A stretch of DNA of 64,000 bases from Chondrus crispus (lineage: Eukaryota > Rhodophyta > Florideophyceae > Gigartinales > Gigartinaceae). Below, piece by piece: positions 51,440-60,539 of the stretch; the first letter of the stretch is position 1; every line of letters begins with the position of its first letter. The notes under the pieces were generated by a model that made no database searches, had not been told where the DNA came from, and saw only the letters and a list, made by a program, of their open reading frames with translations. The stretch is from positions 37,074 to 101,073 of the forward strand of contig NW_005179228.1 of NCBI RefSeq assembly GCF_000350225.1. Direction: 5' to 3'. A program made the position numbers and the translations under genes.

Positions 51440-51936
51440 CGCGGCTGTGCTCGAGAGTTGTAGCCACAAGAGGGATTGGGCACGTGGGGTGCGATTGGGA
51501 CGATTCCTCCAAGCCGGGAGGTGTATTTCGTCGGCGAGGTTGGATGTTCAACCTGCCTCCAAAGGCTAATATTGGGCCTTGGGTAGTAATGCAGGCAGTG
51601 ATGAACTACAGAAAGGTAGTGCAAGCAAAGCAAGGAATTTTGAATGCGTGTACGTGGTGTCCACGTGTGTACTCTAAATCAATTCAAGGGCAAACTCTGT
51701 TGTGCTTAACACGCCTTCGGATGCCTTACTGAGCACTTTGCCACAGCTTGTCCAACCATTGTAACTCCCGCGAAAACGGCGCACTGGTGCATGGACTCCG
51801 AAACACAAAGGCGTTCAGGCCTCGTCCCGGTCCCGCGCCTCTCTTCATTTGACCGCAACATGGAAAACTCGTCTCCCTTATCGAAAGATCAATACCTCAC
51901 TCCGCAGTCAGCGTGAAGACCAGCTCTCGTTACGTG
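51440..51936. promoter_or_regulatory. Divergent promoter region TAF13 / ATAD5
   Basis: 497 bp between two start codons facing away from each other. I see no clear TATA box. The segment should hold both promoters. The plus frame 51400-51732 overlapping it is not supported by any domain. Confidence 0.5.
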
Positions 51937-54828
51937 ATGCCGCCGCGTGCAGCTTCAGGTGGGGTCCGTCGTCGGCGTGGCGGGCGCCGCGGCGGGAGCT
52001 CAGCTGCATCCGCACGTCACCGCCAAGCATCTGTTAAGGCTTTCTTTTCGAAAATGGCATCCCCTTCAGAAAGGATTCCCTCGCCTCCGTCGATTGATTC
52101 ATTTGTCGAGGTCCCAGACCAGCTGCCAACGTCAGTGCCATCACATCTTGACGTCAGTCCCGCACCATCCGCCCCGAGTTCTACGCAGACTACAGACGAA
52201 CCGCTTCATGAGAAACGTTCTCCTAGCGAAGTGCCGGATATGCCCTCTTTTGAAGACCGAGAAGAAAATTCTACAGAAATCGTAGACGAGAAGTTTGTCA
52301 CGTCACCGCACCTTTCCGTGCAGGTAGGAGGGGGCTCCTTGCAGCCTCCGCACAATACCGAAAACGAGGAAAATGTAACAGTGCATATTGGTGGATTCGC
52401 AGCCCCTGACGCTCTGGGCAGTTCCGGAAAATTGGCTTCAACAGTCACAGAACCCCTTGACGTACCAATGCGATGGGACTTGGTTTCACTATCAACCACG
52501 GTTAACGTTTTTCCCAAGCGCGACCGAGTTTTCGTGCAACTACCGTGCATCGCAGTTTCTATCCCACCAAAAGACAATAAGTTAGCGATAAGTCCTGTGA
52601 CGCCCGCAAACCCGCGAGCAGAGGGGACGGAGAAGCCGGAGAAGATTCCTTACCAAGCCCTGAGTGAAAGCAGTGGAGAGCGTGTTTCACGTCTTTCAAA
52701 ACGCCGCAATTTGGCGCGCCGAGCAGCACTCAAGGCAGTTAAATATACAGAGCAAGATGGTATCGAAGAGGATCCAATCGTGGTTGATGATGAACCGGAT
52801 GATATCAGTGATGACACCGCTGTAGTAGTCGCACACTCGAAGAAGCGTAGAATCCGTTCAGATGTCGCTGAGAGCGAGAAAAAGGAGCTCCACCCATTCT
52901 TTAAGGCAGCAGCTGCCTCTGTGAGAGATCCCAAGGATCGACCGAAACGCCCGCGAATTGTTCAAGAGCCCAGCGAGGCCTGGAATTACACTGGGGCGAC
53001 CATGCACGTAAATTGCTGCGAACCGCTGTTGCCATGGTCATCTCCGCCGGAGCTATCGCTTTTTTCTGACACTGTGAAACATGGTCATGCGCTGGAAAAC
53101 GCAACTCATGTTTTGCTTCAGTCTTACGAACCAAAATCAGTATCGTTGGCGAGCAATCCAATTTCTAGGCAGGTTGAGACGGCAAGCATCTGCAGCGATA
53201 TGTGGGTCGATAAATACAAGCAAGACAAGCGGGTTGATGTTATTAGCGCCACCGTCACGAAGAAGCTAGTAGACTGGCTCTCTCCGCGGTATGCAGATAA
53301 GAACGTCACCTACGAAAATCGTGCGTTTTCATCCGACGATGGTTCTAGCTGCAGCTCCATCCAAGAAACCGAACCAGTTGACAACGAACGAATAGCTGTC
53401 CTTTCTGGGCCTGTCGGATGCGGAAAATCGACGGTTGTGGCCAATGCTGCTCGCCAACTTGGTCTCACAATTTTAGAAATCAATGCTTCAACGCTACGAA
53501 CCGGAAAACGAATTCGCGACGCCATTGGGGAGGCTTTTCGCACTCATCGCGTCGCAACTGCGCCTGTTCGTGATCCTGAAGCACTGGAGGTGGCGCGAAA
53601 ATCTAATTCCAGGAAAAAGCATTCTGCGAAGAGCAGCTCGGCATTGTACAAGACAACTGCCAAGACCCTGATTTTTTTCGAGGAGGTGGATGAACTACAA
53701 GATGACGAAAAGGGGTTTTGGGCATGCCTGCAAGAACTAGCGGAGTCAGAAGAGTGTCGCAGGCCTATTATATGCACAGCGAACTCTTTTAGCCACCAAA
53801 TGAAGCAAGTGTTTCTATCGCCGAAGGAGCCCATTGAGTCTGATTTTCAAAGATTGCTTCTTCACTCAAGGGAAGAAATCCCTCTTAATCCCCTCTCTTA
53901 TAAGCATTTCTCCTTCCCCCCTCGTTCGGACCGTCAGGCTGCAGCTGTCTTTAAGCGTGTCTCAACATCGGAGAAGATGTGTGTTCCTGATCGTGTACTA
54001 GACTACCTCGCAACATCCTATCACGCGGATACTCGTCGAGCTATTAACCTTTTGCATCTCTTTGGTTTACCTGGCCTTAACACAAGAAAACGACGCGGCA
54101 GGCCAAAAACAGCTCGGGATTCTGCAAACGCCTCTCCGAAGAGAAGAGGTTTAGATATGGCGACTACAGACGGATTTTGCATGGTTGCAGATGTTGACGT
54201 TTTGGATTTGAGTCTCGCAGACTTTCATGTAGGCTCAGAACGCTGGGTTGAACACGGGCAGGCCGGGGTGGGAAACTCGCAGAGCGGGGGGCGAAATGAA
54301 ATCGCCTCACTAGAAGCATGGTGTGAGTCGCTGGGGATGATGAGTGACGCAGATACAATCCGGAATACTGTCGATAACGAGATTCGGAATCGTTCTGGGG
54401 AAACAATGGAAGGTTTATCTGAGCTATGTCGTGATGAGGATATAGATATCTGTGAGAGAATTGCTGGAGAATTAGGAGAACACGCAGTGGGTATTTCTCG
54501 CAAGTATATTTCTTTGAATGAGGAGAGCCGCAGTCCAAGCAGCTTAGTCAATGACATGCATGCCGTCAACACTTCTACGACTACTGCTGCTATCTCGAAA
54601 TGGCCCTTGGCAAAGCGGCCTATTTTGACAGAGTACATCCCCGTCCTGAGAACGATGGCACGGGCTGATTCTTCCAACAAGGACTTGAGCAATGGTGATG
54701 GGGCAGGGTTCGGACGCGTGGTTCGGAGAACGCGCGCATCTGTTCGAAGAAGCGGGTTTTGCGCACTTGACTTAGGAACAACAACCGTGTCAGAGTTGCA
54801 GAAGGAGGCAATAAGGTCGCAACCTTAA
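51937..54828 (+). CDS. ATAD5: ATAD5/Elg1, RFC-like PCNA unloader large subunit
   Basis: 963 residues from ATG 51937, without introns. After an Arg/Gly-rich start, residues 30-37 (QASVKAFF) form a perfect PCNA-interacting (PIP) motif. A long acidic, Ser/Pro-rich region with basic clusters follows. The AAA+ module opens with MWVDKYKQDK, typical of RFC-like subunits. It has Walker A GPVGCGKST (about residue 491), ILEINASTLRTGKRI, Walker B as LIFFEEVDEL (about 578, the FEEVD form of ATAD5 rather than RFC1) and RRPIICTAN (sensor 1). A helical region (YHADTRRAINLLHLFGL) completes it. No BRCT domain is present, which argues against RFC1. ATAD5 with RFC2-5 removes PCNA from DNA after replication. Its C-terminus is divergent. 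It converges on HIRA, with 101 bp between them. Confidence 0.88.
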   Translation: MPPRAASGGVRRRRGGRRGGSSAASARHRQASVKAFFSKMASPSERIPSPPSIDSFVEVPDQLPTSVPSHLDVSPAPSAPSSTQTTDEPLHEKRSPSEVPDMPSFEDREENSTEIVDEKFVTSPHLSVQVGGGSLQPPHNTENEENVTVHIGGFAAPDALGSSGKLASTVTEPLDVPMRWDLVSLSTTVNVFPKRDRVFVQLPCIAVSIPPKDNKLAISPVTPANPRAEGTEKPEKIPYQALSESSGERVSRLSKRRNLARRAALKAVKYTEQDGIEEDPIVVDDEPDDISDDTAVVVAHSKKRRIRSDVAESEKKELHPFFKAAAASVRDPKDRPKRPRIVQEPSEAWNYTGATMHVNCCEPLLPWSSPPELSLFSDTVKHGHALENATHVLLQSYEPKSVSLASNPISRQVETASICSDMWVDKYKQDKRVDVISATVTKKLVDWLSPRYADKNVTYENRAFSSDDGSSCSSIQETEPVDNERIAVLSGPVGCGKSTVVANAARQLGLTILEINASTLRTGKRIRDAIGEAFRTHRVATAPVRDPEALEVARKSNSRKKHSAKSSSALYKTTAKTLIFFEEVDELQDDEKGFWACLQELAESEECRRPIICTANSFSHQMKQVFLSPKEPIESDFQRLLLHSREEIPLNPLSYKHFSFPPRSDRQAAAVFKRVSTSEKMCVPDRVLDYLATSYHADTRRAINLLHLFGLPGLNTRKRRGRPKTARDSANASPKRRGLDMATTDGFCMVADVDVLDLSLADFHVGSERWVEHGQAGVGNSQSGGRNEIASLEAWCESLGMMSDADTIRNTVDNEIRNRSGETMEGLSELCRDEDIDICERIAGELGEHAVGISRKYISLNEESRSPSSLVNDMHAVNTSTTTAAISKWPLAKRPILTEYIPVLRTMARADSSNKDLSNGDGAGFGRVVRRTRASVRRSGFCALDLGTTTVSELQKEAIRSQP

Positions 54829-54929
54829 ACATAGCTGTACATAGTAGCAGTTTAATATTCACAATTGTGTCAGATCAAAGGCCCGGGCCCTCCTGCACTG
54901 TTAGTCTTGATATTCACATGTCTGCTTCA

Positions 54930-57900
54930 TCAGGTGTCAACCTTCAAGAGCTTATCCTTTTTCTCTACTTCAGTAAGAATTTCTACATATTCTGCCACAA
55001 ACCTCTGCATCTGCCGGTTGGCAGCGATGACTGGCAAAACTGTGTCTTTGAGAAGGCTCCGGCAGCTCATCCCCAAAATGGTGTTGTCTTCACGTGGATT
55101 AGCCAAGTTGAGGAATTGGTCGCAGAGTTCTCGTAGACGCACTGTACAATTTTCAACATCATCGCTGACCGCAGCGGCAATGCGACTGGCGTAGTTGGTG
55201 AGGTAGTAGCGGTAGTCGCTAGCGGATCTCAGTACAATCGCGGACTCCATGAGAGATTCCAAATGGGCGAGAGACTCAACTGCAGAGCGTTGCAAATCGG
55301 ACATTCCTGATAGGGTTGAAAGTCCCTTTCGAACGCGGCCTACACTTGGTTGTAAAGACCGGAGAAGGCCCACCTTCTTTGTTGATGGTATGGTCCTGAC
55401 GTACTCGGAGTTGGGAGCAGAGTCATCTGCAACTCTCAGCCAGGCACAAAATGCTGTTGAATATACAAATGCATGTCCATCAGAGAGCAAAAGGATTGGT
55501 TCCCCTGCCGCAGTCACTTGACAAAGCGCTACTTCGCGGATGATTTTTGCTTTCGCACCAGTGGAATCTTGCTTTCCACCTGCTGGTGAGTCCTGAGGTG
55601 TAGCTAGAAGCGAGGCAGCACTCCTCGCACAAATAAGTTTCTTGGCCTTCACATCAAATACTGTACAGAGCGCGCTTCTCGAGACGAGAACAACGAACCA
55701 CTTTTCTTTTTCTTTCTCCGTGCCTTGGGATGTTGTGACCGAGGAGTCTGGTGATATGCACATGGCTTCGAGCATGTAGGGTGCGGAGTCGATCGAGATT
55801 GGCGGTGCGAGACGCCGCCCAGATATTGCGGAGTACAAAAATAGCATACCATCCCCTGTGCCCACCGCAGCAAATTTTCCTCCAACACCAGCGATCGCCG
55901 TTACCGGGGCCGACTTGGGGTGATAGTCTCGCCATTGCACCTTTCCGCCCTTTGAGCACATGACCTCGTACCCGCCACCACTAGAATGTTGTTCTCGCGA
56001 TTCCAACACGATGCGAGGGGTTTCGTCGCTTATAACACGACACCTTCCGGGACCATCGCCACGATTGGGAAGTAGCATCATGCTCAATCCAACAATACTT
56101 GGTGCGTACAGATCGGCGGCGTGCCTAACAGGCATGCCTCTAGAGTCCATGATGTCACCGGCGCCTCGTTTTGAACGTCGCATGCCACCGTTTGGCACAT
56201 GACCAGCACTGGGGCGAACGCCGTTTGCAATATGCGCGGTTGCTGCGTTACTGGCTGCATCTCTTGACACGTCGGGCCCGCCTGAAAACGGATTTCCTTT
56301 TGATCGCTTCCAAGGCGATTCCGCACCTGGTGCGCTTTCCGCATCGCTGTCCATGCCGGCCCTTTGAATATCAGTTGGGGCATTGTTGACACCAATATTG
56401 TTCTCTTGCGCAACGGCAGTGACTGCCATCGGAGTAATTCGTCGCTTGCCACCTCGCACTCTGACCTCGGCTTGAGCAGCAATGATGCGAGGGTCTGCGG
56501 GAGGCGTCGGGCCATTCTCCCGAACGGCAGCTGCAGCGGCTACAACGGGAGCTGGGAGCATGCCTCTCTTGTCGGACGAAGGAGCGGAGGGTTGCGTTTG
56601 GGAAAATGGGGGAACTGGGGGCTTCTGAGCGGAGCGGTGCACCTCGGAGTCAATAGTCTCCTCGACGACGTCCATGGAGTCGTCCAGGACGATTGGAGTA
56701 CTCGAGTTCGACAGGGGTTTCCGGGGAGGAAGCGGGGTGGGCTTCGGCACTGTCGTGGGAGCCCCTTGTTGGTTTGGCGGGACCGGGTTATTCAGATTCA
56801 TGGCATGGCGGCGGTCATGCTCAAACTGGAGCTGGGCGGCGGACTCGGGGATGGGAGCGACGCTATCGCCAGCGCCACCAAAGACCCTCCATTGCTTTGC
56901 GAGTATGGTGCGGGTTTCTTCCTGTGAGACAACCTCTCCCAGTTCGTCGGGCTCGAAGCGTACGTACATGACGCGGCCATCCGTGGAGCAGGACATGAGG
57001 GTGTAGCCATCGGTTCCCCACGACAGGTCGATGACATCGGCATCAAACATGTCGGCGATGTCGAAAAAGGGGCGGATACGGGTCGCTCGCCAGATAGATG
57101 CGCCGCAGTCCTTGGAGCCGAGCGCTAGACATGTGTAGGGATCGCGGTCGTTCTTGTTGGGGGGCGGTGTAGTTGTGGCGGGAGTGGCATTTTTTTGCTT
57201 TGCGCTCTCCTCAATCTGCTTGTCCATGGCGATGATGGTGTCCGTGGCGCGGTACAGCCTCGGGGAGAAGCGCGAGGTAACGACGGGCTCGCGGTGGCCG
57301 ATAAAGTCGAGCTGGTCGTCGAAGCCGCTCTCCCTGGACAGCATGGGGGCGTAGTGGGCGCTGGGCTTCTTGTACGCGTTGGTGGCAGTGAGCTGGCTGC
57401 CGCACGGGCTCCAGCTGATGCGGAGGAAAAATGCCATGGAGTTCTCCTTGTACACGGCGAGATCGAAGGGCTTGCTGATGACCTTCTCCGTCTTCCAGTC
57501 CGACGTGCGCCAAATGCGGACGGTCTTGTCATCCGACTGGCTCGCCAAAAAGCGATCCACGGGGTCCCACGCGACGCCCTTCACCAGACCGCAGTGGCCA
57601 TCGAGCCTGACAATGGCCCTCTCATTGCGCACGCTCCAGACATAAATGGCGTTATCTACGCTTGCCGACGCGAGCCTCTGTCCATCCGGGCTCCAGCACA
57701 CGTCGGTAACGTCGCCCGTGTGGCCCCTGAGCGGGCGGCGAACGGTCCAGTTCTCGAGGGCGGCCTTGCCGCCGGCGGCGAAGGCGGAGTTCTGCGGGGC
57801 GCCAGGGATCTGCTCGTAGATAAGGACGACGGCGTCGTCGCCGCCGGAGGCGAGGAGGTTGCCCGCGGGGGCCCAGCGGACGCAGTTGACGGCGGATGAG

Positions 57901-58160
57901 TGGGACGAGATGGAGGCGAGCAGGGCGTCCGGCGGCGGGACGTCGGCCGCGGCGGGGCTGTCTGCCTTGACGTCGCGCGAGTTCTCCGCGTGGGCTGGGA
58001 TGGCCAGCGCGGCTAGCACCGGCAGCGACCAGATTTTTACGGCGCAGTCCTGGCCGGCCGAGGCCAGCCGCTGGCCGTGTGGCTCGATGTCCACGCTGAA
58101 GATGGAGACTGGCGACCGCGCGCGGCCGTGGCGCAGCCAGGGCGGCACGTAGAAGTGCAT
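54930..58160 (-). CDS. HIRA: HIRA histone H3.3 chaperone subunit
   Basis: 1076 residues from ATG 58160 (MHFYVPPWL), where the conserved start of HIRA lies. The frame is open further upstream but is only Pro-rich translation of a purine/pyrimidine tract. An N-terminal WD40 propeller is clear: IFSVDIEPHGQRLASAGQD, VNCVRWAPAGNLLASGGDD, VTDVCWSPDGQRLASASVD and VKGVAWDPVDRFLASQSDD, with further blades to about residue 430. A B-domain-like segment GGKRRITPMAV (about 568) should bind ASF1. The C-terminal Hira domain (VGLSMMLLPNRGDG to the end) should carry trimerisation and the UBN/CABIN-side contacts. HIRA deposits H3.3 outside replication. The gene has no introns. Confidence 0.95.
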   Translation of the reverse strand: MHFYVPPWLRHGRARSPVSIFSVDIEPHGQRLASAGQDCAVKIWSLPVLAALAIPAHAENSRDVKADSPAAADVPPPDALLASISSHSSAVNCVRWAPAGNLLASGGDDAVVLIYEQIPGAPQNSAFAAGGKAALENWTVRRPLRGHTGDVTDVCWSPDGQRLASASVDNAIYVWSVRNERAIVRLDGHCGLVKGVAWDPVDRFLASQSDDKTVRIWRTSDWKTEKVISKPFDLAVYKENSMAFFLRISWSPCGSQLTATNAYKKPSAHYAPMLSRESGFDDQLDFIGHREPVVTSRFSPRLYRATDTIIAMDKQIEESAKQKNATPATTTPPPNKNDRDPYTCLALGSKDCGASIWRATRIRPFFDIADMFDADVIDLSWGTDGYTLMSCSTDGRVMYVRFEPDELGEVVSQEETRTILAKQWRVFGGAGDSVAPIPESAAQLQFEHDRRHAMNLNNPVPPNQQGAPTTVPKPTPLPPRKPLSNSSTPIVLDDSMDVVEETIDSEVHRSAQKPPVPPFSQTQPSAPSSDKRGMLPAPVVAAAAAVRENGPTPPADPRIIAAQAEVRVRGGKRRITPMAVTAVAQENNIGVNNAPTDIQRAGMDSDAESAPGAESPWKRSKGNPFSGGPDVSRDAASNAATAHIANGVRPSAGHVPNGGMRRSKRGAGDIMDSRGMPVRHAADLYAPSIVGLSMMLLPNRGDGPGRCRVISDETPRIVLESREQHSSGGGYEVMCSKGGKVQWRDYHPKSAPVTAIAGVGGKFAAVGTGDGMLFLYSAISGRRLAPPISIDSAPYMLEAMCISPDSSVTTSQGTEKEKEKWFVVLVSRSALCTVFDVKAKKLICARSAASLLATPQDSPAGGKQDSTGAKAKIIREVALCQVTAAGEPILLLSDGHAFVYSTAFCAWLRVADDSAPNSEYVRTIPSTKKVGLLRSLQPSVGRVRKGLSTLSGMSDLQRSAVESLAHLESLMESAIVLRSASDYRYYLTNYASRIAAAVSDDVENCTVRLRELCDQFLNLANPREDNTILGMSCRSLLKDTVLPVIAANRQMQRFVAEYVEILTEVEKKDKLLKVDT

Positions 58161-58290
58161 GGTGGGGGGGGGAGACGGTGGCGGGAGGAAGGGAGGGGGA
58201 GGGGGAGGGGGAGGGAGGGGGAGAAGGGGAGGGAGGAGGGTGGGAAGCGGGGGGGATTTCTGCGGATGGGCTGGGGGGGAACTGTTTGAA
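58161..58290. repeat. Polypurine tract at the HIRA 5' end
   Basis: The plus strand is almost pure G/A (GGGGGAGGGGGAGGGGGAGG and variants). The HIRA transcript would carry its C/U-rich complement directly before the start codon. The G-rich DNA strand could form quadruplexes. Confidence 0.75.
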
Positions 58291-59234
58291 GGTGGGGCGC
58301 ATACAGAACGAAGGAAAAGAGAAGGGGGGAGCACGGAATTGAGGGCGGTTGGAGGGGTCGTTATGCTCGAGAGAGGTTTTCGGTTCGGTGCGCGCGAGGG
58401 GTTGCTTGTAAAGTTATCTAGATATCGCGCGGCGGTTGTACAGTACCCTGGTACCTCTTTGCTAGATTTTGAAACCGTGCTTGCCGCTCCATGCGCCACG
58501 GCAACGCTGTACGCTATCTATGAGCAGCCTCTAAGAAAGCTGTGGAGGGCAAAGCGCCCTCGCCCAACGTTCGCTGCAGCAGGCGTGGGGGTGGGGGAGT
58601 GCAAACGACGGCAGTCTCTGCGTCTCTTGCGCGCGGTCTCTGCGGGGGGCTGAGCCCGGAGAGGGAGCAAGCGGATGAGAGTCGGCGCTCGGAATTTTTC
58701 AAAAAAAAAAAAAAAAAACGATCAAGCAGACACGTGTGCGACGGACGACGGGTGTCCGAGGTGTGCGACGTGTCGAGGCCACGTGGCGGCCTGTAAACGA
58801 TGCGCGCGACAGATCACCTCGCGCCGCCCGCGGGAAGGGCTCGCCGGCGCGCGCCGTGTATGCCGCCCAATCAGCGCGCCGCGCCGCGCGCTGTGACGTG
58901 TACCCCCCGCAGCGCGCGCGCGCAACACATCGCCACACATCGCCACCGCCCGCGGTGCCCAAAACGGGCCAGTGTCAGCCTGGATCCGCAAGCGTCAGCG
59001 CCCGATGCACCATCGCCCGTCCTCATTAATGCTGCGCAGTATAAGGGTACTGTGCCCCTTTTACCGCCCTTTTTACCGCCTTCGACTCCTTATTACATGA
59101 CCTCCGTATCTCACACCCCGTCGCCAGCCTCACTACAACCCCTTCCAGCGCCGATCCGTCCCCCGCCGCCCCGACCCCCGCCGCCCCGACCCCCGCCGCC
59201 CCGTCCCCCTTCTCAACTGCGCCCGCCCTCCGCC
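58291..59234. promoter_or_regulatory. Divergent region between HIRA and the acidic membrane-protein gene
   Basis: About 0.95 kb. It contains an A run at 58700-58717, many GCGCGC words (58800-58925) and a CCCCGCCGC tandem (59160-59208). The plus frame from 58800 is open into the next gene, but its translation is compositional (Pro/Arg) and starts well before the signal peptide. Confidence 0.5.
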
Positions 59235-60323
59235 ATGGTCTTCTCGCCATCCAAAGCCACCCTGCTGCTCGCCCTGGTCGTCCTTCTCTTTGCCCCCCCA
59301 ACCGCCGCCGCCGCCGCCCCTCTGGTCGCGCCCGAGTCATCCGCCCGCGGCCTTTTTAATGCCTTCTCGGCGCCCGCCTCGCCCTCGCCCGTCCCGCCTC
59401 CGGATGTTGAGCCTCTCACAGAGGACATCGACGAGGACGACCATCACCACGAGGGGGACGACCACCATGAGGAAGGTCATCATTCCGATGCACACAAGGA
59501 TGACAATGTAGAAGAAGAAGATGGACAACCTCCTGCTGACCCCGATGCTGATGACGCTGACCCCGATGCTGATGCTGATGCTGATGCTGATGCCGATGCT
59601 GATGCTGATGCTGATGCTGATGCTGATGCTGATGCTGATGCTGACGCCGATGCCGATGCCGATGCCGATGCCGATGCCGATGCTGATGATGATGATGATG
59701 CTGATGATGATGCTGATGACGATGCCGACGCTGATGCCGACGCTGATGCCGATGCCGATGCCGATGCCGATGCCGATGCCGATGCCGACTCTGTCGTCGA
59801 ACCCCGAGACGGCGATTCCACCGATGTCGACCCGCCTGCCGAGGAAGAAGACGACGCTACCACCTCCGACACGGTCCCCACAGCGCCTACGCCGTCGCCG
59901 ACCCCCGCGACCGCGGCCGGCGACTCACCGTACGGCTTCTACAACGAAGATGAAGGCACTCCCGACGATGACGACACGGACGGCTTCTACAACGAAGATG
60001 AAGGCACTCCCGATGATGACGACACGGACGGCGACTACACTGTCGTCGTAGACGACGGCTCGCAGACGCAGGGCAAGGCGCAGGACCCGCCCTCGGGCGA
60101 GGGCGAAGGCGACGACGCCGAGTCTGACTCCTCGAGCGGCGGGGTGCTGGCACTCTCCCTGACGGGCATCGCGCTCGCGGTCATCGCGCCGGCCGTGCTG
60201 ATTTACACGGCCATGCGGAGAAGGAACGCCGGGTTTGAAACCATGCCCGCCGTGCCGTCGGAGGCCGGTACGTACCGGAGCCAGAACGTTGGGGGCGGCA
60301 CGTTTGCTGTCGGCGAGGTGTGA
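59235..60323 (+). CDS. Secreted-pathway single-pass membrane protein with acidic Asp-Ala repeat
   Basis: 362 residues from ATG 59235 (context GCCATGG). MVFSPSKATLLLALVVLLFA is a clear signal peptide. A His/Asp-rich stretch follows (DDHHHEGDDHHEEGHHSDAH), then about 80 residues of mostly alternating Asp-Ala coded by GATGCT/GATGCC units (about 59545-59790). A Glu/Thr/Pro-rich region and a 16-residue unit, FYNEDEGTPDDDDTDG, present twice in tandem (59934-60029), come next. A transmembrane helix (LALSLTGIALAVIAPAVLIY, from about residue 304) precedes a short cytosolic tail starting MRRRN. The topology is type I, with a strongly negative, potentially cation-binding outer domain. No family is recognised. 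The repeat number is likely variable between individuals and hard to assemble exactly. Confidence 0.72.
   Translation: MVFSPSKATLLLALVVLLFAPPTAAAAAPLVAPESSARGLFNAFSAPASPSPVPPPDVEPLTEDIDEDDHHHEGDDHHEEGHHSDAHKDDNVEEEDGQPPADPDADDADPDADADADADADADADADADADADADADADADADADADADADDDDDADDDADDDADADADADADADADADADADADSVVEPRDGDSTDVDPPAEEEDDATTSDTVPTAPTPSPTPATAAGDSPYGFYNEDEGTPDDDDTDGFYNEDEGTPDDDDTDGDYTVVVDDGSQTQGKAQDPPSGEGEGDDAESDSSSGGVLALSLTGIALAVIAPAVLIYTAMRRRNAGFETMPAVPSEAGTYRSQNVGGGTFAVGEV
59545..59790. repeat. Hexanucleotide (GATGCT/GATGCC) repeat array
   Basis: About 40 units of GATGCT, GATGCC or GACGCC with a GATGATGATGATGATG interruption near 59685. In the coding frame it gives Asp-Ala, and on the other strand an Ala-Ser frame (59881-59480) that is only a shadow. 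Confidence 0.9.
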
Positions 60324-60539
60324 GGAAGCTTGTTGCTGTAGACTAGCAAGTATTGGTGGTTTTCGTCGCCCTGATATTGTATAAAGTCGCGTATTGAACG
60401 TCCCTGGTGCGGGATGCGTTACTCGCATAGGGCATGCGACTTGGACAAGCATTATATACCTCGGGGATATAGATATAGGAACACGATAGCGTCGCGCCGT
60501 ACGTAGTTTGTGTGCGCATAAGGCTTGAAGGCACGGTTG

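Noticed and set aside
51913-51936. Upstream GTG start for ATAD5
   Set aside because: A eukaryotic gene should use the ATG at 51937, which still includes the PIP motif.
57195-57899. 234-codon plus frame opposite the HIRA WD40 region
   Set aside because: Shadow of the GC-rich HIRA coding strand.
58161-58499. Pro-rich N-terminal extension of HIRA
   Set aside because: Translation of the polypyrimidine tract. The conserved HIRA start is at 58160.
59480-59881. Minus frame with long Ala-Ser repeats
   Set aside because: Complement of the GATGCT/GATGCC repeat of the acidic membrane protein.
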